Below are positions 35,440 to 47,900 of a stretch of 64,000 bases of DNA, piece after piece. Under the pieces are notes generated by a model. It ran no database searches, was not told where the DNA came from, and saw nothing but the letters and a program-made list of their open reading frames with translations. Made by a program: the position numbers and the translations under genes. The first letter of the stretch is position 1, and each line of letters opens with the position of its first letter. The stretch is from Orychophragmus violaceus (Eukaryota; Streptophyta; Magnoliopsida; Brassicales; Brassicaceae), in the NCBI GenBank assembly GCA_030180135.1, contig CM058230.1, positions 23,024,067-23,088,066 of the forward strand. Reading direction: 5' to 3'.

Positions 35440-37018
35440 ACATCGCCTCTCTTCTTGCCACATACGTTTCACCTCTTCCTAAGTCTCCCCAAAAAGCTCT
35501 TCTTGATCCTGCCTGGAAACCAGCAATGAATGATGAGTATGATGCTCAGACTGACAATAAGACTTGGAGCTTAGTACCTCGTCCGAAAGGAGCTAATATT
35601 GTTAATTTTATATGGCTGTTTAAACATAAACGTGATGGAGATGGCAGACTTACTAGGTACAAAGCGCGGCTAGTGGCAAATGGGAAAACACATGCTGAGG
35701 GAATAGACTACGATGAGACGTTTGCTCCAGTAGTCAAGCCTGAAACAATACGTATTGTGTTGCATATTGCAGTCTCAAGTAAGTGGGATATCACTCAACT
35801 TGATGTGAAGAATGTCTTCCTTCACGGCACCATTTCTGAGGACATTTATATGCATCAACCTCCTGGTTTTGTAAGCAAGAGGCATCCACACTTCGTATGC
35901 AAACTGCACAAAGCGATCTGTGGATTAAAATAAGCACCAAGAGCTTGGAATCTTCGATTCACTACATTCTGTCCTCGATTGGTTTTGATGCAAGAAATGC
36001 AATCCATCTTTGTTTGTATACAAGAAAGGATCTTCTGTGGCTTACCTGCTTCTTTATGTCGATGTCATAATCTTCACAGGCTCAAACAGTTCACTCATCT
36101 CAATCATTACAACACTCCTCAAAGGTGAATTCCCAATCTCCGACATGGGTAGATTACAATATTTCTTAGGTATCAAAGTTGATTATAATGCTTCTGGCCT
36201 TGTTCTGTCACAGTCACAGTACGCAAAAGACATTATACATCGAGCTGGTATGTCAGAGTGCAAACCACTATCTACGCATGTCGATGTAAACTCGAAGCTA
36301 TCAGCTGATGATGGTGATTCAATTGAAACCCAACAGAGTATCAAAGCCTTGCTGGAGCGCTTCAATACTTGACGTTGACACGGCCATACCTGACGTATGT
36401 GGTTCAACAGGCGTGCTTGTTTATGCACGATCTCTGAACCACACACCTCACTACTCTGAAACGAGTGATTCGTTACCTTCAGGGAACTCTGCACCATGGA
36501 CTTTAGTTTTACAGATCGCATCAGAACAAGCTGACGGCCTACTCCGACGCCGACTGGGCGGGATGTCCAAATACACGTCAATCAACCTCGGGATATTGCA
36601 TTTATCTTGGTGATAATCTGGTTAGCTGGTCTTCAAAAAGGCAGCAAGCAGTCTCGCGATCGAGTGCAGAATCAGAGTACAAAGGTATTGATAACACTAT
36701 TGCAGAGACTTGTTGGATTCAGAATCTTCTCCTCGAGTTACATCTTCCTGTTCAGACTGCTACATTGGTCTATTGTGATAACATTAGCTCAGTGTACATG
36801 TCCAACAACCCGGTTCAACACCAACGCACAAAACACATAGAAATTGATCTTCATTTTGTGCGGCAGAAAACTGCTTTAGGACAAGTTAAAGTGCTACATG
36901 TTCCATCATCAATGCAGTACGCCGACATTTTTACTAAAGGACTACCGACTACACTCTTCAATGACTTCAGACACAGTTTAAACGTTCGATGCTTCGACGT
37001 TTTAACTGAGGGAGGGTA
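35440..37018 (+). pseudogene. Copia-B reverse transcriptase and RNase H remnant
   Basis: Ty1/copia RT motifs are clear: TWSLVPRPKGA, YKARLVANGKTHAEGIDYDETFAPV, LDVKNVFLHGTISEDIYMHQPPGF and CKLHKAICGLK. A stop follows at about 35931 and a frameshift near 36000. The catalytic YVDD box reads YVDV (LLYVDVIIFTGS), so the enzyme is inactive. RNase H pieces follow in shifting frames (QHQRTKHIEIDLHFVR near 36814-36870, then YADIFTKGLP). Gag, protease and integrase are missing. Confidence 0.88.
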
Positions 37019-37064
37019 AAAGATAATATCGGTTCCTAGTATAGTGTCAGACTTAGTCAAGTTG

Positions 37065-37729
37065 TGATGAGGACATCCAACCAAGAACTGACCCGCAAAC
37101 CATACCTGAGGTCAAAGAAGCTCCAATGACTCGATCTAGGACAAGGAGACTCAGGGAAGGATTCAACACGGCAGTAGAAAACCTCATGAACTCAATGGAA
37201 CTTGGAGACTACCTCAAGAACGAGCCCAAGAAGCGGGAGGCATTAGAAGACTTGGACTGTGTAAGCAATGTGGGTAACACAGGAGATTTGGACTGTGTAA
37301 GCGACGTGGATAACACAGGAGGCGTGGACTGTGTAAGCAACAAGGAAGCTGAACCTTCTCATCCAAAGACGCGTCTAGGGGAACCATGGGCTGGACAATG
37401 CCAAGTCCTTACCATCCGGCTCAGCCCATGCTAAGTCCGAGAGTTGGTGGACTCTCTTGCACTCTTTTTCCCTTGGGTGGTTTTATCCCAAAGTGGTTTT
37501 ACTCCCAAGGTTTTTAACGAGGCAAGTCGGCCCACCCACACCCATAACTCAAGGATTGGCCGCCAAGGAAAGATTACACACTTTCCTTTTCTGTGTAACT
37601 CGGTTATTCATCATTCAACACCCACCCCTTACACACGACCATCCCTTGAGTAACAGGAGAGAGCGACAAAGCCAACCTGTTTCTTCCATCCACCACCCTG
37701 TGAGGCCCCATCGTTTGAGTCTTACATCA
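37065..37729 (+). repeat. 5' LTR of the Gypsy element, internally deleted
   Basis: 665 bp against 957 bp for its partner. The missing part lies between TTCAACACC and CCACCCC (at about 37620). Similar short words (TTCAACACC and TTCAATCCC) flank the corresponding segment in the right LTR. The lost segment holds an AATAAA-like signal (CAATAAACC, near 43240). Confidence 0.9.
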
Positions 37730-37731
37730 TC

Positions 37732-37744
37732 TGGTATCAGAGCC
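37732..37744 (+). promoter_or_regulatory. Primer-binding site, initiator Met tRNA
   Basis: CTGGTATCAGAGCC follows the 5' LTR after one spacer base. TGGTATCAGAGC is complementary to the 3' end of the plant initiator Met tRNA. Confidence 0.9.
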
Positions 37745-38168
37745 AAAGGTTCCTACCTTTGGTTTTCTATCCCTTATCTTTTTGTTTTGTTTTGTTATTG
37801 ATTTGATTGAATCTAAAATCCAAAAAAAATTAGGTTTGTTTTGTTCTTGCTTCTGTTTTTTTGTTTAACTCATAAGAAAACCCCATAAAAATCATGTTCT
37901 TAGCTCCCTGGTCGAATTTTCTTTCTGAAAATTAGTAGTTTTCCTGTTTTGATTCTATCTTGCTAGTTGTTATTCTATAAAACCCAGAAAAGTCAACAAA
38001 AAAAAAATTGTTAGTTTTCCAATTCTATTGCTTGCACAGAGTTCTGTCTTGTGTTACGCAATCCTGTCTTAGTTTTTATTTTACACAACTATCAATTCTG
38101 TGGTACCTTGATATCTTGTTGTTTTTGTTGAGTGCAATCTGAACCGGCTCACAACAAGGATAGACACC

Positions 38169-41100
38169 ATGGGAGATGAAGGAAGACAGCCCGTTGATCC
38201 TATCATACAAATGATGACTGCTCTTAGAGAAGAGATGAGGAACATAAACCAGCAAGTTGGCACAATGCGCCAAGAGTTTGGTGAGCGTATAGGACGCATA
38301 GAAGCTCCACCAAGGAGAGGACCAATCTGAGGAGCACCTATACCACCAAGAGATCTAGCTGGAGATGAAGATGATGATATGCCGGACTTAGAGGAGGATA
38401 GGCAACCGCCTGACCCCTTTAGACGTCCACAGCCAAGGCGTCAAGATCCTCTATGGAGGAACCCAGCCCGGGAAGGTGAGGCTAGAGAAACAAACCGTGA
38501 TATTAAAGTAACCCCTCCACTTTTTGCAGGAAAGTCAGATCCAGAGGCGTACATGGATTGGGAAAGAAGGCTGGAGCACATTTTTGAGTGTTATGGCTAT
38601 GGAGAACGCAAGAAGATTGCTGTTGCTGCTGCACAACTCACTGAGAACGCGTTAGCTTGGTGGGACAGAACTGTAGCTGAAAGGAGAAGGCAACGTTTTG
38701 GGGAAGTAGCCACTTGGAGTGACATGAAATACCTTCTACGACTTAGGTATGTCCCTGAACATTATCATAGAGACTTACAAAAGCGGTTCCGTAAGTTGTC
38801 ACAGGGTACAAGAAGTGTGGATGAGTATTTTGAGGAGTTTGAGAAGCTCATGAACTCACTGGAGTTAGAGGAATCCGAAGAAGCTCTCATGGCACAGTTC
38901 ATTGATGTCCTACAAGAACGCATTGCTAGGAAGGTGGAGAGAGCTCAGTATGGTGGACTACATGAGTTGTTGCATCTTGCTGTCCAAGTAGAACAACAAA
39001 TCAAGCGTAAGACAGCCATGACAAGTCGCAACAAACCAACACAACCATGGGCTGCAAGTAGCTCCAGACCATTTGAGAAAGGGAAGACAGTGGAGATTGA
39101 CTCCAGGTTCAAGGGCAAAACAGCCGAGGCTCCCAAGCCCAACCGGCCAGAACAAGGTAAGTTCCCTAGCACTAATCAGAGAACTCGTGACATAACTTGT
39201 TTTAAGTGTCAAGGCAGGGGACATATGTCTAGAGAGTGCCCAAACCAGAGAGTAATGATTATCCACAACAATGGCGAGTATGAATCACAAGATGAGCTTG
39301 AGGATGATCCAAACGAACCGGAAGAAGAGCTTGCATATCCAGACGTTGGAGAGCTACTCGTGACCAGGAGGATGTTAAGTGTCATGATCAACCCTGAGGA
39401 AGCTCAAAGAGAAAACATCTTCCACACTAGATGTACTGTCAAGGACAAGGTATGTAATATGATCATTGATGGAGGTTCATGCACTAACGTGGCTAGCAAG
39501 CATATGGTAGACAGGTTAGGTCTTATTAAGACCAAGCATCCAAGACCATACAGGCTGAGATGGCTCAATGATGAGACAAAGCTGAAGATTTCGGAGCAAG
39601 TCATTGTTCCATTCAGTGTGGGGAAGTACCGAGACGAAGTTACTTGTGATGTAGTACCCATGCAAGCTGGACATCTCTTGCTTGGCCGACCATGGCAGTA
39701 TGACCGAGCCATAAGTCATAATGGACGTACTAACCAGTACACCTTCTTACACAAGGATCGTAAGTTCATCCTTGCCCCTCTTACGCCAACTGAGGTACAT
39801 GATTTACAAGTGCATATGAGCAAGGAAAGTGAGTCTAGCAAAACCAGTCTCTATATATCCAGTGGGGTTGTTTGTAAAACTCTTAGTGCCAAGCGCACTG
39901 TGCTACTAATGTTGTTTAAGGAGTGTTTGAGTTCAGGTTCAGGTGAGCTTGAGTTACCCACAGGAGTACAGGCTGTGTTAGACAGGTTTCAAGACATCTT
40001 CCCTGAAGAACTTCCGCCTGGCTTACCTCCAATCCGTGGGATTGAACACCAAATCGATCTTGTACCTGGCGCAGCCTTACCTAACAAGCCAGCATACCGT
40101 ATGAACCCTGAGGAGACTAAGGAGCTCGAGAAGCAAGTGAGAGACCTCATGGAGAGAGGGTACATCAGGGAGAGCCTCAGCCCTTGTGCTGTGCCAGTAC
40201 TCTTAGTACCCAAGAAGGATGGATCATGGAGGATGTGTGTGGACTGCAGGGCAATCAACAACATAACCATCGAATACCGGCACCCTATACCTCGTCTAGA
40301 CGACATGTTGGATGAGCTGAGTGGTTCTACCATCTTCTCAAAGGTGGAATTGAAGAACGGTTACCATCAAGTTAGAATGCGAGAAGGAGATGAATGGAAA
40401 ACCGCATTCAAGACAAAGCAAGGATTGTATGAGTGGTTGGTTATGCCTTTTGGTTTAACTAATGCACCAAGTACATTCATGCGACTCATGAACCAGGTTC
40501 TTCGTGCTTACATAAGTAAATTTGTAGTTGTCTATTTCAATGACATACTTATATATAGTAAGAACCTAGATGATCATATCTCACATCTTGAACTAGTGCT
40601 CAAATCACTTCGGAAGGAAGGCCTTTATGCTAACCTAAAGAAGTGTACCTTCTGTACTAACAAGCTTGTTTTCTTAGGCTTTGTAGTAAGTGAACAGGGA
40701 CTACAAGTGGATGAGGAGAAGGTCAAAGCCATCCGAGAGTGGCCTACACCAACAACCGTCGGGCATGTAAGGAGTTTCCATGGCTTAGCTAGCTTCTATA
40801 GGAGGTTTGTGAGGGACTTCAGTACGGTGGCCTCACCTCTTACAGCAGTGATAAAGAAGAATGTGCCATTCTCATGGGGACCAGCTCAAGAATCAGCCTT
40901 CAAACTGCTCAAGGAAAGGCTTACACAAGCGCCGGTTCTGGCCCTACCCGATTTTGAAGAAGTATTTGAGGTAGAGTGTGATGCGTCTGGCATAGGGATT
41001 GGAGCTGTGTTACACCAGAGGAAGAAACCAGTGGCCTTTTTCAGTGAAAAGCTCAGTGGTGCTTCTTTGAACTACCCAACCTACGACAAAGAATTGTATG

Positions 41101-42962
41101 CATTGGTGCGAGCACTAGAGACATGGCAGCATTACTTGTTATCCAAGGAGTTCATCATCCATACTGATCACGAAACACTTAAGCACCTGCGAGGTCAGAC
41201 TTCACTCAAGAGGAGACATGCTAAGTGGTTGGAGTTTGTAGAGACATTTCCCTATGTAATCAAGTACAAGAAGGGAAAGGATAATGTGGTAGCTGATGCC
41301 TTGTCAAGAAGGCATGCCCTGATAGCTACCATGGAGGCTAAGGTTCTAGGATTTGAACACATCAAAGATCTATATAAAGATGACCCAGAACTAGGAGAGG
41401 CTTACCAAGCCTGTGGAAGAGGAGCATTCGGATCATACTATCTTCAAGAGGGGTTCCTATTCCGAGACAAGAGGCTGTGCATTCCTCAATGCTCAATGCG
41501 TGAGCTACTGCTTAAGGAGGCACATGGAGGTGGTCTTATGGGCCATTTTGGAGTGGACAAGACACTAGCTGTGGTGGCTGATCACTTCTTCTGGCCGCAC
41601 CTCAAGAGAGACGTTGAAAGGCATTGTGCAAGATGTGTAACTTGTCACAAAGCAAAATCCAGGTTACATCCTCATGGACTTTATCTACCTTTACCTATTC
41701 CTAACGCACCATGGGTGGATATTTCTATGGACTTCGTGCTAGGGTTGCCTAAGATTAAACACAAAGACTCTGTCTTTGTTGTTGTGGATCGATTTTATAA
41801 GATGGCTCACTTCATTCCATGTGACAAAACCAATGATGCCACACAAGTTGCTGATCTATTCTTCAAGGAAGTGGTGCGTTTACATGGTATACCAAGGACC
41901 ATAGTATCTGACCGAGACACAAAATTCTTGAGCCATTTTTGGAAGACATTGTGGAAGAAGCTCGGGACGAAACTTCTATTCTCCACAACCTGTCATCCTC
42001 AAACGGATGGTCAGACCGAAGTGGTAAACCGTACCTTATCTACTTTGCTTAGGGTCACTCTTGGTAGAAACTTAAACACATGGTTAGATTGTTTGCCATT
42101 CATTGAGTTTGCCTATAACCATGCTACACATTCTGCCACTAAAATGTCTCCATTTGAAATTGTGTATGGTTTTAATCCACTAACACCCCTTGATTTGTCG
42201 CCAATTCCCCAAGTTTAACAAGTTAATCTAGATGGTCTCAGGAAAGGAGAGTTTGTTAATAAGCTACACCAGAAAGCAAGAGACAACATTCTCAAGAAGA
42301 CTGAAGAGTACAAGAGGCGAGCATACAAAGGCCGCAAGGAGTTAGTCTTTGAGCCAGGAGAGTGGGTTTGGCTCCACATGAGACCTGAGAGGTTCCCACA
42401 AAAAAGAAGCTCGAAGCTGGAGCCTAGGGGAGATGGTCCCTTCAAAGTTCTAGAACGGATCAACAACAATGCCTACAAACTAGAAGTCCCAGGTGAGTTC
42501 AATATTTCACATAGCTTCAATGTGACTGATCTATCTCCATATGATGCAGATGATCCAGTTTTGAGGACAAAACCTTCTGAAGAGGGTGGGAATGATGAGG
42601 ACATCCAACCAAGCACTAACCCGCAAACCATACCTGAGGTCAAAGAAGCTCCAATGACTCGATCTAGGACAAGGAGACTCAGGGAAGGATTCAACACGGC
42701 AGTAGAAAACCTCATGAACTCAATGGAACTTGGAGACTACCTCAAGAACGAGCCCAAGAAGCGGGAGGCATTAGAAGACTTGGACTGTGTAAGCAATGTG
42801 GGTAACACAGGAGATTTGGACTGTGTAAGCGACGTGGATAACACAGGAGGCGTGGACTGTGTAAGCAACAAGGAAGCTGAACCTTCTCATCCAAAGACGC
42901 GTCTAGGGGAACCATGGGCCGGACAATGCCAAGTCCTTACCATCCGGCTCAGCCCATGCTAA
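38169..42962 (+). pseudogene. Gypsy gag-pol polyprotein with two nonsense codons and a dead RT site
   Basis: The frame opens at MGDEGRQPVDP (38169) and would be 1597 codons. A TGA (38328-38330, probably former CGA) ends it at codon 54; another Met at 38379 reopens it. Gag (about 100-270), the zinc knuckle CFKCQGRGHMSREC (about 343), the protease motif IIDGGSCTN (about 432), RT, RNase H (VECDASGIGIGAVL) and integrase (MDFV, SDRD, QTEVVN with the three acidic residues) follow. The RT catalytic box reads YFND for YFDD (AAT at 40539-40541). A TAA at 42216-42218 cuts the chain before the GPF/Y module (DGPFKVLERI). The C-terminal tail with TRSRTRR lies inside the 3' LTR. All three damaging changes are consistent with C-to-T deamination on one strand or the other. 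Confidence 0.92.
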
Positions 42963-43549
42963 GTCCGAGAGTTGGTGGACTCTCTTGCACTCTTTTTCCC
43001 TTGGGTGGTTTTATCCCAAAGTGGTTTTACTCCCAAGGTTTTTAACGAGGCAAGTCGGCCCACCCACACCCATAACTCAAGGATTGGCCGCCAAGGAAAG
43101 ATTACACACTTTCCTTTTCTGTGTAACTCGGTTATTCATCATTCAACACCGAGATTATTTGTTTTCCTTTTTGTAACTTTTTCAATTCTGCATTTAAACT
43201 TCCTTTTTAACATTGAGAAAGTCGCCTTTTGACATATCAATAAACCTTTGCGTTTTCATCCTTCTTGATCAGCAGCCTCCTGTTCTTGTTTTGCTTGTGT
43301 TCCTTGTGTGTGATTCACAAAGAGGACAAGTGTTTGTGCAGTATCAGAGACCCGTTCATCATCTCTGTGGTGCCTTTGATCCACCAGCCTTACCATCAAT
43401 CGATTCAACAGGAGAGAGCGTCAAAGCCAGCCTGTTCAATCCCACCCCTTACACACGACCATCCCTTGAGTAACAGGAGAGAGCGACAAAGCCAACCAGT
43501 TTCTTCCATCCACCACCCTGTGAGGCCCCATCGTTTGAGTCTTACATCA
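42593..43549 (+). repeat. 3' LTR of the Gypsy element
   Basis: 957 bp, complete. Its first 370 bp are also the 3' end of the polyprotein coding frame. A short internal duplication is present (AACAGGAGAGAGCG at about 43408 and again at 43472). Confidence 0.9.
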
Positions 43550-43677
43550 AGTTGTTAGAGTGTAAATAGGATCAGTTGTAACTATATTCATTTTAAATAC
43601 CTCTGTACATCGACATTTGGAAGTCAAGGAAATCAATACAATTTCACGACTAAAGAGTTTTATCTCTCTGTCGTTGT

Positions 43678-44480
43678 GGCAGGCAAGTCTCCGGCCAGAT
43701 CTGCCCGACCCACCTGATCCTTCGGACCCGTGTTGCTCTCCTTATCTATTCACTTGCCACTGCTCCTCATATCCTTGAGCAGCGTGGGCTTCTTCCTTAC
43801 ACTGGTTTGATTCTTGGTCCTACTCTTTGTTCCATGACTCGGTTATGAATTGCAAGGTTTTAAGTATCTCTTGGAATTCGCTGAATCTGATTGGCCTTAG
43901 CATAGGATCTTATTCCTTTTGTTATAGAGTTCTATCATTTTCCTTACCTCTTCATGAGGATGTTATCCAATTATCTTTTTATGAGGATGTTACCCATTTA
44001 CCGCTTTATGAGGATATTACATGCTTTCTTCCCATTAATCGAGTTGTTTTGGACATTAGTTGTCCGTTTACCTCCTTTTTGGAGATGTCTTTCCTCCTTT
44101 GTTTATCTCTTACTTTAAGTGAGCTTGGTGCAGGGAGTGTTTCGTTGAAGATTTCAGAGACTTTGGTCTCGAGTCGAATCAAAGGCTTTGTAGCCGTTTT
44201 GGAGATTATTAATTATGCATATATTACTGTTCCAATCTCGAGTGATAAATCGCTACGTGTATTTTCCAATCGCCATTGGCTTCATCTTACTTATCAACTT
44301 GATCGTCGCTGAATTCAGAGAACTTTTCTACGACTTTTATTTGTTGCTCCTATCCTTGTATGTTATTTCCGTTGCTTTGATTTAGCTTTTATTTATGTTG
44401 CCAAATTGGCTTGTATCATGAGAACTTTTACTTCTCTTATGAAGATTAAGCATTTATAAAATGTTAGTTGACCAAAAAAA
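43678..44480 (+). other. Unclassified sequence right of Copia-B, with an in-frame 9-residue repeat
   Basis: A 161-codon plus-strand ORF (43827-44312) holds three 27-bp units at 43954, 43981 and 44008 that encode the pattern (L/F)(H/Y)EDVxxL. No family is recognised. The segment ends with GTTGACCAAAAAAACC near 44467-44481, which could be a short poly(A) tail of a LINE-derived copy. Confidence 0.3.
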
Positions 44481-44481
44481 C

Positions 44482-44910
44482 CGTAACCAAACTTGTTTTG
44501 ATTATTCTGCATAATTAGCTTGCTTGGTAATATCCATTCCATTGCACCATTTGTTGGATTTCGATGCATATATATGTATCCACACGTGGTTGAGATCCCA
44601 TTTTGGAGATTTTAACTCTCTAACAAATCCTTTTATTTTGGTTATTTCATATTTGGATGTTATGTCTCTCTCTCTCATTTTCCGATGACATATGTTCTTG
44701 ATATGCTTATTTATCAAAAAATAATTTATTGATTACTAGGCGTGTGAACACCCGCCCTGCTTTTCGCCAAGCAAAATTAAACTCCTTTAGTAAGAAAACA
44801 TTACAACATGAAACAAAACATGTTCAACCGTTAAAACTTTACCAGCTGGTATATACATAAAAATCAAAACAAATACAGAGAGTAAATGTATAAAGTAACG
44901 GTTTGTTTTC
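44482..44910. other. Intergenic DNA, 3' side of the coiled-coil gene
   Basis: No gene seen; it probably contains the 3' UTR of the minus-strand coiled-coil gene at its right end. Confidence 0.45.
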
Positions 44911-47900
44911 TCATAGTAGAGGCTCAGCGAGTTCCATCTCGTTCGAATTCTCTTGTTGTTCCGACTCAATTCTTCTACCTCCCACAAAGTCAATCCCGAG
45001 AAGTTGCCATGGCCAACACGCATATCTAGCTCTGTTTGAAGTATTCATATCTCGATGGCTTTCTAATTCTTCAACTTTACGGTTTAACTCTTGTATTCTT
45101 TCCCTCAACCTAGTTGCCCTATTGTCTGCCAGTCTCAGAGATCTCTCTGCTGCATCCCTTGCACCCATGGCTGCTGCAGCCGTCTCTTCCTTAAACTTTA
45201 GTTTCTTTTCTGACTCTATAATCGCTTGCTTTGCCTCTTCAAGTTCTTCTTTAAGCAAATACAGCTGACCAAACAAAGACAATAAGAGTTCAGACCGTCA
45301 TTCTTTGTTGTCAGAAACGCGTACCTAGGAAATAGAACAGAGCACATTGATAGGATCCAAAACCATTGATAGAATCCAAAACCACTGATAGAATCCAAAA
45401 CCAGTGACTCTTCATTTCCCCAAGAACTACACACCATAGACAGACTTGATTAAAAAGATCTTTAATTCTGCCCAGTATTGAATCCCAAACCGTATACAAT
45501 CCTGAATACCCCAACTCATTCTCCTAAACTTCCTTTTAACTTGTTAGATCTCTAGCTAACCGACTCATTATTAGTTGCTGAGCTGACAAAACTGTCATAA
45601 TCTACTACAAGCCAGTAAGGTTATTTACAATGCTCCTGCACTAGGCTAACACGAGAAATTATTACGAACCTGTGACGTGAAGTCTTGTTCAACAGCTCCA
45701 CCAGCAGCAGCCTCCTGTTCGGCTGCTACTCTCCATCTTGCTATTTCTTCTTCAGCAGCAGCAATGTCAGTCATTAACCCCTCAACCTAAGCATCAAAGG
45801 GAACCAAAGTTCAACTCAGACTCCTGGGACAGCGTATTATAATTCAGTCATACAATGACAAATTACGCACCAAACAATCAACTTCACAACTCTAGCCAGC
45901 AGAAATTCACTTACATTTTCATTCGCTATTCTCTCCTTTTCTTTAAGTTCTTCAATTTGGCGCATTCTCTGGTTAAGCTCCTTTGTCTGAGAGTCCAATT
46001 GTTTCCTCAGAGAACTAGTCTCTTCCCTGGTTAATTTATACAAAAAAAAAAGAGGCCCACGTAAGTTGCGCCAAGAAAAGCAAGCAAATGATCACTATTG
46101 ACAAAAAACTACAGTGGAGAACTATGAGTATCAGACATAAAAAAATAGACAAGAAACCACATAAATGCATTTCAAATAGTTACTTCCACAAGCTTTCATT
46201 AAACATCAAGTAAGATGTCGCAATCACATGTGGAAGTTAGCGTTCCAAACATAAAGCTGTGTGGAAACATATTCCTAGTATTTGGACTTGATCGGATAAT
46301 GATACACATGGTTCCTAGGCCAGCCAATGCTCTGAGGTAAACCAAATCATTTACTTCCTGGCGAAACCCAGTGAATGTCCTCTATCAAAGTTATCAGGTA
46401 TAAAGGAGGAGTTCCGTTTTAGAAAGCTTGCCTTGATTCCTCCAAAGAATGCTGCAGTTCAACAATCTTGAGCTGAGATGCATTGACAATATTCTCCAAT
46501 GTGCTTGCCTGCATTCCAATGTGGAGACCTCATAAGGTACCCGAATGAATGAAGCTCATAAAACAAAACCGGCCAAGAGGAACACTCACCAGGGAATATA
46601 TTTCATTCTCTTCTGTACTATGATCATCAGTATTATCACCAAGAGAGTCCTGAACATTCCCATCCTTCAAAGGTTTAGTGGATTTGAAAGCAACACCAAC
46701 ATCCCTCAAACCATTCTCTGCAGCTTGAAACAATTCACTTTTATCGGATGGCTGTTCCGTTATCATTCTTTTGGACAAAGCGCTCCTCAGTAAAGTACCA
46801 ATATGTTCCTTCTCTTTTACTAATAGACCCACAGTTTCATTCAAATTCTTCAGTTCATGGCTCTTCTCTTCCACCAAACTCTGAGTTTTCCCAGAAACCA
46901 TTTTGGTCAGTTCGAAGATGGATTCCATACCTGCCAAAGAAGCTCGAATGTTCTCTTCCATCTCTGTCTCTTGAGGCATAAAGAAAGACTCGGACAATTC
47001 TGACTGTTCTGAACTATTTCCGTCAACTATCCTCACAACCTCGTAAAGCTGGCCATGGATCCTAGACACGAGATTCAGATGATCCATCAACAAAGGACGC
47101 TGAGCTACCATCTTCAGTTCCATAGTCTTCAACTTCCCATCATACTCATCAACCAGCTGTTTCAGCTCCACAACTTCACCTTCTAGTACACTTACCTTCT
47201 CTAAATCATCTTTCTCAAGTTCAGCAATTCTCTTGTCTTTCTCACTCACATCCCTCTCTAAATCATCAACAAGTGAAGCCTTCTCTGCAACCTCTAATCG
47301 CAAATTACTGATTGTTGATTCCAACTGAGAAACTTCAATGGCTATCTCGTAATTCCGCTGGTCAATCTGCTCCCTAGCTTCATTCCTCGACTTTGCAGTC
47401 ATATCAATCTGCTTAACAAGCTCCTCCACAATTTCATTTGTACGCTTGATAACTCCATAGGCAATAGAAGCCAAACCTGTGTATTTCTGAGACTTGGGAA
47501 GACCTCCGTTTGAGAAATTCTTAAAGCTGCTTACTTTACCTGATATCTTCTCGATCCCAGAAACCAACATATGCGACGAATTCTCAACCTCTGATTTCAA
47601 ACCATCTCTAGATCTCAGAGCCTCATCAAGTTTCTTCAAAATCTCTTCCTGCTGCCTAATCAATTCTTCTTTACCTTTACTTACACTATCCAGCTCCTTT
47701 GATAGATTATCCTTCTCTTTCAAGGCTTCGTCTCGTTCTCGCTTGGACTCGTCACGCTTCTTGATTGCTTCGTGAACAAAAGCCTTGAGCCGTATGAACG
47801 ACGCTTGAAGATCCGATTTCGAACTCTCAGCGGCTTCTCGAGCTTTCTTCTCGCGATCGAGCTCCGCGATTAGCTCCGTTAGCCTCTCGTCATGTGCCTC

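Larger units (their letters stand above)
37065..43549 (+). mobile_element. Ty3/Gypsy chromovirus-like element, nested in the Copia-B LTR
   Basis: LTRs are 37065-37729 and 42593-43549, starting TGATGAGGACATCC and ending CTTACATCA. The direct repeat AGTTG flanks it at 37060-37064 and 43550-43554. The initiator-Met primer site is at 37732-37744 and a polypurine tract (AGAGGGTGGGAA) is at 42581-42592. The two LTRs differ at about 4 positions where they align. The left LTR lacks about 292 bp present in the right one. The single gag-pol frame runs into the 3' LTR. The order protease, RT, RNase H, integrase is that of Ty3/Gypsy. A CRM-like clade is suggested by the reading frame entering the LTR, but no clear chromodomain was seen. 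Confidence 0.93.
35407..43677 (+). mobile_element. Copia-B: decayed Copia fragment carrying the nested Gypsy element
   Basis: Own sequence is 35407-37064 and 43555-43677. The left edge (AAAAGATAATATCATTACCTAG at 35407) resembles the start of the 3' LTR at 37017 (AAAAGATAATATCGGTTCCTAG). It then jumps straight into the middle of pol, so most of the element between the 5' LTR and reverse transcriptase is deleted. A polypurine run (TGAGGGAGGG, 37006-37015) precedes the 3' LTR. The Gypsy insertion at 37065-43549 splits that LTR. Confidence 0.75.

Noticed and set aside
37126..37434. 102-codon ORF in the Gypsy 5' LTR as an independent gene
   Set aside because: It is the LTR copy of the polyprotein C-terminus, identical in frame to 42650-42962.
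34869..44312. One gene split by Copia-B (34869-35405 with 43827-44312)
   Set aside because: No target duplication and no continuous frame or shared domain could be shown.
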